A DNA stretch of 64,000 nucleotides, from contig OZ059896.1 of the NCBI GenBank assembly GCA_964057225.1, forward strand, positions 10,106,001-10,170,000, in the 5' to 3' direction. Shown here one piece after another: positions 38,819 through 51,245 of this stretch. The position numbers were made by a program, and so were the translations under genes. Origin of the DNA: Auanema rhodensis. Taxonomy: Eukaryota > Nematoda > Chromadorea > Rhabditida > Rhabditidae. The notes under the pieces are model-generated. The model did no database searches. It was not told the DNA's origin and saw only the letters and a program-made list of their open reading frames with translations. The stretch's first letter is position 1. Each line of letters starts with the position of its first letter.

Positions 38819-40098
38819 AATAAAATAATTTGTATGAGTTTTTGAAAATTAAAGATAAATATTATATATATTTCATTCTCCCATGATACTCATTAAATAC
38901 AATGATAAACTTATCAATAAATGTTTTGCTTTGACAATGTATATATCAATTTTAATAATTGTACAATCACGAAGAAAAGAAGTAAAATTGGTTTCCTTGT
39001 CTCAGTATTCCTAGAAATTCACCAATATCTACAAATCTGATACATTTATACATACAGTGTGGTCCTGGCGATGAACCTCGGACACCGACTAGGAACCCTC
39101 ATATCTTTTCAGACAAACTACAAAAATTCAGAAAAAATATATTTTAAGTGTTGAAAAACGATAATGAATTTAGAAAAAAATTATAACAATCAATTAATCA
39201 TGTTTAAAAGTGTTTTCTGGGAGCCTCGAAAATGTTCATACACTGCTTAAAGTTTTCTTTCTTGAATTTAATGAGTTTCATCAGAACTTCAGGTATAATT
39301 TTTCGATAGAGTGTTAGAAGTACACTAAACGTCAAACGTTTTTATTTTAATGAGAGAATTTCTTCATACAGTCATATTCAATGGAATTTGGACACTCATT
39401 AGAAGACATAATTTTTCTTAAACTTCAGACATAATTTTTCTTATGTATACCCAAAACAGGTAGAACGACTCCAATGTTCATCTAATTGGACGATCAAATA
39501 TTGAATACTATGTAATTTTTTTTTTTAAATTTATTATATTATTTTATTAGAATTTCAAATATATTCCTGCTCAACAGTAATATAAAAAAAATGTCAAATT
39601 CATAACTTTAACCTTAGTTTCATTCATATCATTCGTTTTTGGAAAATCTAATTCCTAACTTCTTTTTCACTACTTAAATTTTGAAGGATATATCGTTGTG
39701 TATACAAGTAAACAGAAAAATAAACATATTTCAGTAATACACTGAAGTTTTTTTATTAATCACATTGACTAATAATTATAAAATATTAATTATAAATACA
39801 ATAATATTACATATTTATAAATACTATATTCATGGAAATATATTTGCAAGAATAGCTTTAATTTGATATAATGTACATACAAATAGAGCAAAGAAATGGG
39901 AGGGCATTTAGTATAATTATTTTTATAAAGGATTTATATTGTTTTTTTTGTTTAATATAATAATTTCTACTTAAAGTGTTCATATAAATATTTAATTCTT
40001 AACAATTTTCAAATTTGTCATCAGGTATATTGGGAAAATTAAAAAAAAACTTTTCATTTGGAGTCTCTTTCAGAACTAAGGTTTATGCTCTAACGACT
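38819..40098. other. Intergenic between receptor copies B and C
   Basis: AT-rich spacer holding a transposon-end fragment at about 39055 (separate entry). The ORF starting near 40015 is the 5' extension of copy C and probably includes untranslated leader. Confidence 0.5.
39055..39135. mobile_element. Single transposon end related to the 20.9-kb MITE
   Basis: After a TA, the sequence reads CAGTGTGGTCCTGGCGATGA, then CCTCGGACACC and ACAAACTACAAAAA in the same order and spacing as the MITE terminal repeat at 20914-21054. The opposite end was not found downstream, so this is a truncated or highly diverged copy. The CAGTG start fits Tc1-type inverted repeats. Confidence 0.65.
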
Positions 40099-41454
40099 AT
40101 GCTTAAAATAATTCTTCTAACCATACTTGGTGTTGTTACGTTTTTGGGATTAATAATAACTGTTCTTGTAATGTATCCAGTAGCAGTACTAGCATTTCAG
40201 TATGTTTTAAATATTTTACAGTTAAAGTGAATGTTGAGAGCCTCAAACTTTTTTTTCAGAAAAAAATCGTCTCCTATCTATGTAATTGCTTTCGCTAATC
40301 TATTAGTTGACAGTGGTGTATTACTTATTACATTATTTTATTCATTTCCTTCGATATTCCTAGATGTAATTATTTATTTTTATATTTTTCCTTTATTTAT
40401 AATTCAGAGCTTTATATATTCGTTTGCACGTGACGATCCCAGCATTATTTTTTTATCAGATATGTTCAGATTTTGCTGGTATTGTGCTACTGCTGCACAA
40501 ATCACAATGGCTATCAACAGGTTAAAATAAATTATTTTTTCATAAAATGCAGAAGCATATATGGATTTACAGATTAATTGTCGTTTGCTTTCCACGATTT
40601 AATATTTTTACATATAAAGTTGTTAGTACAATTGTTATAGTTATGAGTATTATAAATGCATTTCTAGTTTTCGTTTCTCAACATTATATGCAATGTTGTA
40701 TGTATGTTTTACAAATATTTCAATTTTATATAATCATTTTTATATAATTAAGGCTTGTTCTGGATAAAGAATACTATTCCTATTCATTTATTCATATAGG
40801 CAATATTTCAAACTCTGCTGATAATTACATTGATATTCCATTAAACGTCTCAACATCAACGATTTGTATAATATGTTATACTACTGTCAGTTTTGAATGA
40901 TACAACTCAAAATTACAAAAAAAAAAGAATTTCAGATAGTAATTTATGTGAGAAAATCAAGTAAAAACGCAAATCTTAGTAAAATAGCTCGAAATAGACG
41001 AAAACTTAAAGAATACATGTAAGTATACGTATAAGTATAATATAAGTATAATATAAGTATAAGTATATATTCTTTTATATTAATTAGATAATATATTCTC
41101 AGATATATTAATGTATTTAGGTATGCTATACAGTTCTGTTCACTTGCAGTAATCTTCTTGTTCGCTTGGACTTTCTTCCGACTTCTTCCATATTTTGTGT
41201 TCAAATATCGCGCTTCATACGTTTGGCTTATTATAAATCCAATTACTTTAGCTGCTACAAGTTGTGCTAACGGTGTGGTTTATTTTTTTACAAATACTGA
41301 GGTAATATCATTATAATTTAAAAATATTTAATATTTTCAAAACAATGCTATATTTCAGGTTAAAAAAATTCTTATTGATAAATTTGTTCCACATTCGCAC
41401 AATACTACTACAATATTACAAGTAAGTGCATTCTCAGATTATCATCATCAATAA
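40099..41454 (+). CDS. Seven-transmembrane chemoreceptor, srx-like, copy C
   Basis: The third tandem paralogue, about 310-325 residues. Start MLKIILLTIL at 40099, matching the starts of copies A and B; an upstream in-frame ATG exists but is not conserved. Landmarks are KKSSPIYVIA, MAINR at TM3, IVIYVRKSS in the third cytoplasmic loop and FFTNTE before the last exon. A 42-bp GT..AG segment near 40365-40406 is in frame but corresponds to a required intron in copy B. Up to TM5 and again after the converted tract (SLAVIF... versus VISVFY... in B) it has diverged from B. The 3' end is tentative: translation through CAAGTAAGT gives a stop at 41452, but that GTAAGT could be a donor to a further exon. 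Confidence 0.72.
40865..41139 (+). repeat. Near-identical tract shared with receptor copy B (copy in C)
   Basis: The partner of 38234-38509. It starts at the shared TGTATAATATG and ends at CAGTTCTGT, after which B and C differ at once. The introns match as well as the exons. Confidence 0.9.
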
Positions 41455-41973
41455 GTAATGCTTGAAAACAGATTATATACAATCAGTTTCCTTTTTTGTT
41501 GATATTTTGTCATAATTCAGTGTATATCGAAGTTATTCAAAAATAAACAAATTTAAGTAGTACAAATATGCAATAAAACCACAGGAAATACAATTAGTTT
41601 CAAAATATATTGTAAAGGGGGGGGGGGGTTTATTAAATTGTATCCACCACTAATATCATGATATAGAAAATTGAACCATCTTTTATATTCATTGTATTCT
41701 TTTTTAGTTTATTATAAATTTATTTCAAATAAATTTTTGTATTATTACAATTCATAAATTTTTGTTTCATATTGTCTTGTTCTATGTATTAATAGTTAAT
41801 AGAAAAATATAATTTCACTATTAGTACAATATATGAATATTTTAATTTGAAAAAAAAATGTTTAAACTAAACTTAAACTTAAAACTTCCTTTATTTCAGT
41901 CATAAGATTGTTTGAAAAGCCAATAAAGCAAATGAGATTTTTTAACAAAGTTCTATAGATTCTAAATAAAAAC
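41455..41973. other. Intergenic, convergent gene ends
   Basis: The 3' flanks of receptor copy C and bbs-2. Contains a run of twelve G near 41619 and AT-rich sequence; nothing else seen. Confidence 0.5.
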
Positions 41974-44900
41974 TTAAGCCCCGAATTGAAGTATTCGAAC
42001 AATGATATCCTTGTTCTCATTGGATATAGCTTCTCGACAGGCACTTACAATTGCTCTAGCTGGTTCTCCAACTGAAATAAAAAGATTATAATAATACTTA
42101 ATGTTCTACTATACCTCTTAGTTTTGATGCATTTTCGATAATTTTATTTAATTTTCGAAGTGATGATAAAACTCTGTCATTATTGGATGTTTTTAAAAGA
42201 AAAGCTTGTCTTGCTTCTCGTTCAAAATTTTTCATTCGGGTAAAATACCGTTTAGTGAGATCCCTAAAAACATTTTTTTATAAATAAATAATAAAAATTA
42301 TCATTACCAATCTTCAAGAACAATAGCATCTTCAGCGCGTAAAATAATTTCTTTCAAAAGTTTCAGTCGATCTGTTAATTCTGCTGCTAAACGATCTTTT
42401 ACATTATGCATTGTATCAATCTAAAAAACAAAAATCATATTTTATTAATTATATTTTTGATTTTAACCTCTGTAACAATTTCTTCAATTTCCTTAAATTG
42501 TTTTGGAAAAACTGCATTTGATTCCAATTTATCAATACTCAAGAAATTCGCCAATGATTGTACAAGACTTGCTGCTGATTCTAATGAATCAATATGTATA
42601 GTCATCTAGAAATTGATTAGGTTTATATAATTTATAGTTATCAATTATATTGAATACTTTTCCTTCTGTCGATTCGTGAGTAATAAGCAAACTATGCTCT
42701 TTGTTTGGGGCTAATTCTATAAATTTCGCATACACGTTTGTCGCATCTGGATTCAGTTGGTCTCCACTTATAACAAATGATTGTTGAAGCCAATCATGCA
42801 GCTGAAATATAATTAATTAATATACAAAATTATTTAATTTACATACTCTTTGTGTACGAGTTTTTAAAATAAATTCTACATGTCCTTCCGGCATATTCCA
42901 TTCGCTATGGTCTGTAACAAGAGCAAAACGCGCAAACTTAGGAATGTGTTGAATACATTCAAATACAAATAGTTTCGGTCTAAATGTATATGTTTTTATA
43001 ATTTTATATGTAATATACAATTACTTATCAGGTCTTCCTAGAAATACACGAAGACTAATATCATTTTCACTATCAGATTGTGGTAATAATGGCAATAATA
43101 TCTCGTCACCATTTCCATCGAATTTTGTTGGAATCCTAAATTAAAAAATTTTATTTTAATTTAGTTCACAAATACCTTACCATATATAAGAATCACCATC
43201 AAACATACCTTCTGCGAATGCAACTACACCGGTTATACAAACCATATTTGTTGTTTTTAATAAAATTTGCAACATTCGTTGTTCATAATCAACTAAATAT
43301 TATTTTTAATACTCAAATATATAATCAGCAATTTTACTAGCAAAGTTTGAACTCAAATTTGTGTTCGCTGGAATACGATCACGTTCTTTTTCAGCTTCTG
43401 AGATTTGTTCCTCGGCCTCAAAATTACTCAATTCCATCTAAAAATATTAATAAAAGAGATATAAACGAGTATACGGAACTTGTGCACATTGACAAACATT
43501 AGGTTCAAGACTATATCTGTGGGTAAAATATAAAATAATAAATTCATACCAGTAAATTATGTTTTTTCTGTCCAAATGATCTCAGTTCGTCCTGAGTTTT
43601 ATCAACCTTTTCTGCTTTTGTTTCCAAACCATAACCAAGAACTGAATCAAAAGAATTTAAATCCACATTTGAAATAAGAGAATAAATACCTTTTCCATCG
43701 ATGGATATTAATGTTATTTCTTCTTCATTAGTTTCTGTTGAAATATATGACAATGCTGAGGCAACCTAATCACTTTTTTGATTATTTTTTATATTTTTTA
43801 TTAAATTATCCTGACCTGTATAGGTTTATCAGGTAATTTGAAATGTAAAGATTCATTTGTATTAATATAGCGAATATCAACCTGAAATATATTAGTATTA
43901 TAGAAGAAGATATGTAGATAATATTTTCAATATTTCAATAGTTATAGATATTTTCTTGGTTACCTTTCCATTACTCCAAATACATGTGAATAAATCTTCT
44001 TGACTTGGAAATTTCAAGACTGTATTTATGACATATTTCGATTTGATACGCCATATACGTTGATCTTTCTTATATAATCCTAATGTACCATTAGCTAGAG
44101 CATAAACAAAAAGATTTCTGTAATCAATGTTTCTTTTATACAGGCACAAGTAGAAGTAAAGTACTTTGAAATTGCTGTCAAATGTGTTATTGAATCAGTT
44201 TCCATAATCTCTGATCTCATTAAATCATCTTTGAAAATACGAATCTCGAAATCGGGTGATCCCACAATAAGCTAAACTATATTATAAAATTAACAAAAAA
44301 AACTCTGTAAACACAGTTGCTTGTTTATGGAAAAACGAAGATATTTGGTAAAGTCAATAAACAAATCGTACCTCTAGTTTACCATCATCGTCGTAGTCAC
44401 AAAGGCACATTGTTGTTACGGAATCACCTGTAAAACACGTTTTGCCATCTCAACTTATTCCTATATAACTAACGATGAAATATAAATATATATTATGTAT
44501 GTTAGATTATTATATATGCATATGCAAATATTAGTATTTTTATTTTAAATTAATTGAATTCCGTATAATTTTCTTTTTTTTTCTTTTTTTTTCTGCTTAT
44601 TCGTATCTAACTGAACAATCAATTTATTAAAACAAAACCTGTTACAGTCCAGTACTTATCATTTCCTTTCTCATCAAATCCCCATATTGCACAGTTTCCT
44701 CCACAAATAATCATCATTTCCCTATCTTCTAACTGTCCTACCTAAAAAATTCATCAATAATATTGTATTGATGTTCTGAAAGGTGTTTAAACTAACCGTT
44801 AAGCAAGACACACCATCTGGTATATCTTTTTGAAAAACTGTTGTATTTTTATATGTATCGAATACAATCAGCTGTGATTCAGTTCCAATTACTAAATAAT

Positions 44901-45206
44901 CGTACCCATTCCCAAAAGGAGCACAGGTAATGCATTTTATTTTGTCGACAATGTTCAGAGTGCTTTCAATATCTGAAACATTAAATTCTACATTTTAAGA
45001 AAATTTAGTGTTTCTTCACTTTTAATAATAACTTTATTAGATGTAGATACTGCAATTAGTGTTGGATCTGTTTTAGGTTCTAATGTTGCAAATGATGAAC
45101 AATTTGGAAGTATTCTATGATTCAAAGAAAAGTTGAATTTTGGAATCAGAATTAAAGCACTTTCAGTTTTGGGTCCAGTTTCTACTAAGGGCTCTTCGTC
45201 ATCCAT
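41974..45206 (-). CDS. bbs-2: Bardet-Biedl syndrome 2 protein (BBSome subunit)
   Basis: A multi-exon gene matching BBS2 from end to end. Start ATG at 45206 (MDDEEPLVE), then PKFNFSLNHRI. The N-terminal beta-propeller region shows GNGYDYLVIGTESQL, IICGGNCAIWGF, YWTVTGDS, ALANGTLGLY, RIWRIKSKYV and WSNGKV, each with a clear counterpart in human BBS2. The middle has LRSFGQKKHNLL, and the C-terminus reads ARAIVSACREAI before FGA. BBS2 is a core subunit of the BBSome, which carries membrane proteins into and out of cilia with intraflagellar transport. In nematodes it should act only in ciliated sensory neurons, and the X-box about 95 bp upstream of the ATG supports that. The N-terminal residues before PKFNF have no obvious counterpart in the human protein. 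Confidence 0.93.
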
Positions 45207-45300
45207 AGTTATCACAAAACGAGTAATAAATAGTTTTTAAATTTGTGAATAAAATACTAGACCAATTTTTAAGCCGTATGTGCGCTTACCAAATAGTTGT

Positions 45301-45314
45301 GTTGCCATGGCAAC
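45301..45314. promoter_or_regulatory. Perfect X-box (RFX/DAF-19 site)
   Basis: GTTGCCATGGCAAC is a perfect palindrome and fits the X-box consensus GTTNCC-AT-GGNAAC. It lies 95 bp before the bbs-2 ATG. Known nematode ciliary genes carry such sites about 100 bp upstream of the start, bound by the RFX factor DAF-19. It is nearly 600 bp from the divergent PA2G4 start, so it most likely serves bbs-2. Confidence 0.92.
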
Positions 45315-45889
45315 ATAATAATAGTTGTATCTCGCCACGAAATATACTTGGATACGATATTCTGTGATGATTTTAAGAACTGTTGTTCATTACTCACATC
45401 ATTTTTTTCTCTTGCAAAGTTACAAAGTATAAGGTTATTTCCATTTAAGTTTTTTTCAAGGTAAAAAATTTTTAGATAGAAACTAATCTATTTCTGACGC
45501 ATATGTTATACACTGATTAACAATGTGTTATGGATTCTGGGGAAATAATATTTATTTACTTTTAAAATAGTTAGAAATTTTGGCCCTGTTATGTAACAAA
45601 ACAGTATGGATTGAAACATGGTCTAATGCTAATGTTTAAAAAGTACAGTAACCTGCACATCTAATACTACCATCTTTCTATTTAATTTTTTGAAAATATT
45701 TTTCATACTTCTTTGGCAATATTACTGTTTAGGCTTTTTTCGCTGTTATTTTTATGTTGATGACTGTTTTATCTATAGCTTAAATGTCTGCTATTATTCT
45801 GACATAATTAATATTAAATCTCCTAAAAGCTTTAAATATGTGTTCAGGCTGTTGCATCATTATATATAATATCATAACTTTCAGCCAAT

Positions 45890-47469
45890 ATGCCTAGAAA
45901 GGACAGTGAGAGCAGCTGCTCATCTCATGAATCTCATGAAGAGGAAAATGAAACTCTTTCTAATGACACTGTTCTTAACAAATATCAACAAGCTGCCGAT
46001 ATTACAAATGCTGTTTTGAAGGTATTGCTTAGATTTTATTCCATTATATAATTTTTTTTTGTTCTAGGCCGTTATTGCTGAAGTTAAAGTAGGAGCTGAG
46101 GTAGGAGCTCTTTGCGATCTTGGGGATAAACTTATTCTGGAGAAAACAGCTAAGATTTTCAAGAAGGAAAAGAATGTCAGCAAGGTAGTTTTGTAATCTA
46201 AATTAAATTTTTATTAAATTTTAAATAGGGTATTGCTATGCCAACATGTGTATCTGTTGATAACTGTATCTGCCACTTTTCACCCTTGAAATCTGATGCT
46301 CCTGTTGTTTTGAAGGAAGGACAAATTGTCAAGGTAATTTTTTGAAAGTTTTATGATCTTCATATCCATGGTTTCATAGATCGACTTGGGAACTAACGTT
46401 GATGGATTTGTTGCCAGTGCTGCTCACACTGTTGTTGTCGGAGCATCTAAGGTACATTTGCCACATTTTGTTTAAAATAATAATTATCCATATTAGGATA
46501 AGAAAGTCTCTGGAAAGAATGCTGATCTCATCAAGGCCACTCATGATGCTCTTGAAATTGCCATCCGTATGCTTCGCCCAGGAAACGTTAATATGGATAT
46601 TACCGCAGCTATTGATAAGGTATTTATTTTTTGCCTTTTGTTTTGTACTTATCTTTTAAAGGTTGCTGCCGAATACGGAGTTACCCCTATTGAGAACATG
46701 GTCTCCCACTCTTTAGAGAGAAATCAAACTGATGGAGAAAAACAAATTATTCAAAACCCTGGAGAGAAGCAAAGAAGTGAAATGGAGAAGGTTCTTTAAA
46801 TTGAGTTGTAAAAATTATGCATGTTTCTTTAGCAAACCATTGATAAGTTTGAAGCTTATGCTATTGATGTTTTGTTCTCTACTGGAAAAGGAAAAGCCAA
46901 GGATCTTGACACAAGAACTACCGTTTTCAAGAGAAACGAGGAGCTTCAGTACTCATTAAAAATGAAGGCTTCCAGAGTATTCTTCACCGAGTGTGCCAAT
47001 AAGGTAGATTTTTTTTAGATGGACAAGAAAACAAGTTATTTGAAAATTTCAGCACGGTTCTATGGTATTCAGTCTCCGCTCATTCGAAGATGAAACTAAG
47101 GCTAGAATGGGAGTTGTAGAGTGCGAGAAGCACGGTCTTGTCAGACCTTACCATGTAAATCTCGGAGAGTTTTAGGAATTCCTATTTTTTCTTCTTTTAG
47201 GTTCTCTATGAGAAGGAAGGTGATGTTGTTGCCCAATTCAAGGCAACCGTTCTCGTTATGGCCAATGGATTACTTAAGGTAGCCGGTTTGCCATTAGAAG
47301 ATGTTTATGAACCAACTGCCAAGCTCCAGGTTAGCATTTATATCCATGGAATATATTTAAATTTTTACTTTAGGATGCTACCCTTATCCAGACTTTGAAC
47401 TCCGCTCTTAAGCAAAAGAAGAAGAAGGCTGAGAAGACTGATGCTGCTAAGGCTGAAGCCAAGGCTTAA
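45890..47469 (+). CDS. PA2G4: Proliferation-associated protein 2G4 (EBP1), M24 pseudopeptidase
   Basis: About nine short-intron exons encode roughly 390 residues. The ATG at 45890 (MPRKDSESS) lies five bases after TTTCAG, a likely trans-splice acceptor. The fold is the methionine-aminopeptidase type: [75 protein letters not shown] and a lysine-rich tail ([11 protein letters not shown]). Metal ligands of active aminopeptidases are not all kept; for example the HGDT-type position reads ASAAHT. This matches the non-enzymatic EBP1 family, which binds ribosomes near the exit tunnel and nucleolar RNA. Codon choice is richer in C/G third positions (GCC, AAG, CTC) than in neighbouring genes, as expected for a highly expressed gene. 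It is divergent from bbs-2, with 683 bp between the starts. Confidence 0.95.
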
Positions 47470-47978
47470 ATACAACTAAATCTTTCACATGTTAGCTGAA
47501 CGGGAGAGCACTCTCATTGTTTTGTCGGGCAAATGCTTTGATTTCCTGAACTAATACATTTATATGTTTCTACCTAATTCTCACGTAACTGCTTGTTGAG
47601 CCTTGGTTTGTTTTCTACAATCCGGTCTTAGTTAGGTCCTGTCCCGGTCATTAAGCGTTCTTTGTTTTCGAGTTCTATTGATTATGAAGTTTTGCGAATT
47701 TTATGGGATATGGTCGTTGATTGTTTTGTTTCTTGTTTCTATTCATCTTCGAATGAAGTGTGTATATGATTAAAAATTATTCTCTTTGAAATTTTATCTT
47801 ATCACTGTAAAGGTAAATAGTTTTTACGTGGAAAAAAAGTTGTGTTTGCAAGCATGCTATTATTGTGTTGGATTTCGCAACTAGAAATGTTGTCGGTAAT
47901 ATGAAAAGCTGATAATCAAACATATTGTTGGGAATGGTATTGTCGAAATCTCAAAATGTTAGACAGTTTCCATTTTGG

Positions 47979-48062
47979 GCTCCATTGGCGCAGTTGGTTA
48001 GCGCGTGGTACTTATAGTCATAAGAAATGCCGAGGTCAGCAGTTCGATCCTGCTATGGAGCA
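47979..48062 (+). tRNA. tRNA-Ile (anticodon UAU) with a 10-nt intron
   Basis: Acceptor arms GCTCCAT and ATGGAGC pair exactly. The D arm is GGCGCAGTTGGTTAGCGC and the T arm contains GTTCGATCC. The anticodon arm is TGGTA-CTTATA-(intron)-A-TGCCG, so the anticodon is TAT. The extra bases 48017-48026 (GTCATAAGAA), one base after the anticodon, are the canonical nuclear tRNA intron position. Intron-containing tRNA-Ile(UAU) genes are widespread in animals. The spliced length is 74 nt including the discriminator A. Confidence 0.95.
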
Positions 48063-48065
48063 AAG

Positions 48066-48072
48066 TTTTTTT
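48066..48072 (+). terminator. RNA polymerase III terminator
   Basis: Seven T residues begin four bases after the tRNA 3' end, the usual Pol III stop signal. Confidence 0.85.
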
Positions 48073-48964
48073 GTAATTTTATTCGTTTTGCATAAACAGT
48101 TTAGAGTACATCTGGGCATTGTTGGCAATATTCAAAATAGAAAATTTAAAAAATAAGAACGTATAAGAACGAATAAATGATCATGGTTTAAGATGAGAGT
48201 AAAAATTAATTATATTTTTGCTTTTTTATGTATTTGACACACAAATTAAACATTTTAAGTATTACATATTTAGCTTCTTTTAAAAGTAATGTTATAAAAG
48301 CTAAATATTAATGCCTTTGGTTTTGTAACACTTTATGCTGTTCTAATCTCAAAATAGTAATGTTGAAGATCTTTATCGTTTTAAATAAGTTTTATATATT
48401 ATATATTATCAATCAGCAACTCGACCTTGTCAATATATACCAATAAAATTTAAAAAAATATTATATTTCTTGTGCTCTTTTATTAATATATGTTTGTTTG
48501 TTTGTTTGTTTGTTTTTCTGTTAATTATTTGTAAATAAACAAAAATATTATCTAATTCTCTGTTTTTCGTAACTGTTTCGTGTAAATTTCAGAAGAGTAT
48601 TCATGCTATTTGCTTCTTTTTCTTCTTTCCTTTCTTTTTCTTTTGCTTTATTGGATTCCAAGACGTTTTTTTACTTCTTTCTAAAAAAATATTAAGCTTA
48701 ACAATATTTGAAAATATCATATTGACATCTGACTAAACAAGGGCGAAAAAAGTTAAATAAATTTAAATAGCTAATGGTCAAGCGCGAAAATTCGTTAAGA
48801 CTAGATGGAACAAAGAGTTATCCGCTCACTCAGGTATGTTGAGATCGATGGATTTGTTCTTCGCCTAAACGATAGCTTTCAGATTTAATCTTATATTCAG
48901 GCAATGAAAGAAAATTCATTCATCTTTTATTTCCTATGAATTGACAGTGTTGAAGCCGACAATC
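48073..48964. other. Intergenic, nothing recognised
   Basis: AT-rich, with a GTTT tetranucleotide repeat at about 48491-48515. No further tRNA was seen. Confidence 0.5.
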
Positions 48965-50579
48965 ATGAAAACATATAGTCGATACCAATATCAGCAACAA
49001 TTTAAATCATACAGTAAGTTGTGAAAGTTTCTATTTTAAATATTATTCTATTCAAAGATTTTATTTTAGTAATTTTTTAAATTTCAGATTATATCAAATT
49101 CAATAGTAATGATTTGACTGTTAAATTGAGTCGTCCAATAGTTTTAGAGTTAGCTGCAATTATTATTTGTCTAACAACAATTCCCGTTTTTAAAATAATG
49201 TTTCCAACATGGATTGATATGTATTCTACTCCATTTGAAACAAGTTGGTTTATGTTATTATATTATTATAATATTCAATATAATTATATATTTAGTTGAT
49301 ACAAAAATGTCAATGAATCGAACAATTAATTTCTTAATGGAGCCTGTGATTGAAAGTCCTCTTGACATCATTGTTATGATTAATTCACATCCGAGTGAAT
49401 ATCAATTACGACGAGATATTCGAAAATCCTGGGGAAATCCAAAGAATTTCGATGATACTTATACAAAAATCATATTTTTAGTTGGAAAACCGGTTAGTTG
49501 ACTTTTGAATTCTTAAATTGAAGATCCGGCTTTCATTTTTTCGGTAGGAAGATCTATAGGTTTGAGAAATTCATCCTTCTTCAGAGATAAAATCGGAGAA
49601 CATCGTTAACTTGATTTTGTTGTAGAAGTGCATGTAAAAGTAAAAAAATACTGTATGAAAACAAGTTAAATATGGAGTAAATAATAGTTATTTTGGAATA
49701 ATTTAATATAACTCTGATGTTATCTCTTTGAAAAAATTTCTTTTTAATTTTGATTGATTTTCTAGGAAACTGAGAAGGAACTCGAGGAAGTTGTTGATGA
49801 ACATAGAGATTTCAAAGATATTCTCGTAGCTGATATTAAAGAAGATTACTATCTATTATCTATAAAAACCTACGCGATGTTGTTTTATAAAATGACAAAG
49901 CTTCCACAAACACGATGCCTAGTTAAAGCTGATAGTGATAATGTACTTAATCTACATAACTATGAAAAGCTGTGCGAAGAAACAAGTATATAATTACTAA
50001 TAGAAGGTTTTAAATATACTATTTTTATATATTTCAGTTGCTCCTCGAATTGTTGGAAGTTGTGCTGTAGATACAACTGTTTTACGGACGAAATCTAAAT
50101 GGGCTATTCCTGTTGATATATACCCACTTCCACAATGGCCGACATACTGTTCAACTGGAACCTATGTTTTTTGTGGTACTATAACTTTAAACTATTTGTT
50201 CAATGCTTTTTCTTTTTTTTTGTTTTTTTTCGGTTCAAACAAATTTTCGTAAATTATAGGAGAAGATGTACCGGAACAGATTTTACGCGCTGCTGAAGAA
50301 ACGCAGTTTTTCATTTCCACCAACTTTCGGTGAAATTGAGATTTTTTGATCTTTAAAAAATTTTCTTGTAGGCGACTACCAGAAGATGTCCTATTTACCG
50401 GAATTTTTGCTGAAAAAGCTGGGATTACAAGAAAACATGTTGGTACAATGACTTTCCGAGACAAGCCAACATTTGCATGCCGAACAAGGCAATATACGTA
50501 TAGTATTCACATGCATAGACGGAAAAATCCTATTGCATATCATTTACGAATGTTATCTCAAGAAGGTATATTATGCTAA
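48965..50579 (+). CDS. GT31-family beta-1,3-glycosyltransferase, Golgi type II
   Basis: Seven exons give about 340-360 residues from the ATG at 48965 (MKTYSRYQYQQ). A cytoplasmic tail is followed by one signal-anchor (IVLELAAIIICLTTIPVF, about residues 35-52), then a stem and a lumenal catalytic domain. Family 31 landmarks are RRDIRKSWG, YYLLSIKTYAMLFY, the metal/nucleotide-sugar motif ADSDN (the DxD type), STGTYVFCG and the LPEDVLFTG segment that matches the conserved (E)DV.(x)G motif. It should add galactose or a related sugar in beta-1,3 linkage in the Golgi; the acceptor cannot be read from sequence. The exon before RLPEDV ends N-F-R with a phase-2 junction. The protein stops soon after SQEGILC, a short C-terminus. 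Confidence 0.9.
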
Positions 50580-51205
50580 ATATATATATATATATATTGA
50601 AGTATGTATGTATTTAATAGATGTAAGTAGTTATTAACACAAATTGTTTCTTTTTTTTGGATTGTTTGTTGGAAATGTGCAAAGATCTCTTGTACGGTAT
50701 CTAACGCATGACGGGTCACTTTCAGCAAAATTTTTTATTTATTATCGGTTGAAAAGCTTAATGAATACTTTTCCACTTTTCTTCGTTGTTACAATCAGTT
50801 TTTCTGTTGATTAAGTGGAATTATTGAAAGCTTAGCACAACTTAATCTCATGTGATAGGGTCACATTGGTTGGAATCTGAGGAATGCCTGGCGTATGACG
50901 TTTCAAAAATTGCAGAGATGCCTACTTTTCAAGTGACCAGAGAGCTTCATTAGAGACTAATTAGATAAGAGAATTCTGAGAGTTGATGTTTGTCAAAGGT
51001 CGGCATATACATATCTATTATCAATGACGTCATGAAATTGTTCGCAATCTTTGATTTTGATCTTATTTTTTTACATTAAAGTTAACAAATTGATGTTTAA
51101 AATGAAATAGCATTCAATACGAAACAAAAGAAAAGCAACGTGTGACTGATACGTTACCTTAAATCGCGTGGAGAAATCAGCGAATAAACCTTTTCTCTGG
51201 AAATG
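50580..51205. other. Intergenic upstream of the small peptide gene
   Basis: Probably promoter sequence for the gene at 51246. A CTGATA (GATA-factor type) site is at 51146-51151. No gene was seen. Confidence 0.5.
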
Positions 51206-51213
51206 TATATAAG
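51206..51213 (+). promoter_or_regulatory. TATA box of the small secreted peptide gene
   Basis: TATATAAG is 33 bp before the ATG at 51246, so transcription would start only a few bases before the coding region unless the transcript is trans-spliced at TTTTCAAAG. A well-placed TATA box is typical of strongly induced or stage-specific genes. Confidence 0.6.
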
Positions 51214-51245
51214 GTTGTTTTCAAAGAACAGAAGTTAAATCAAAA

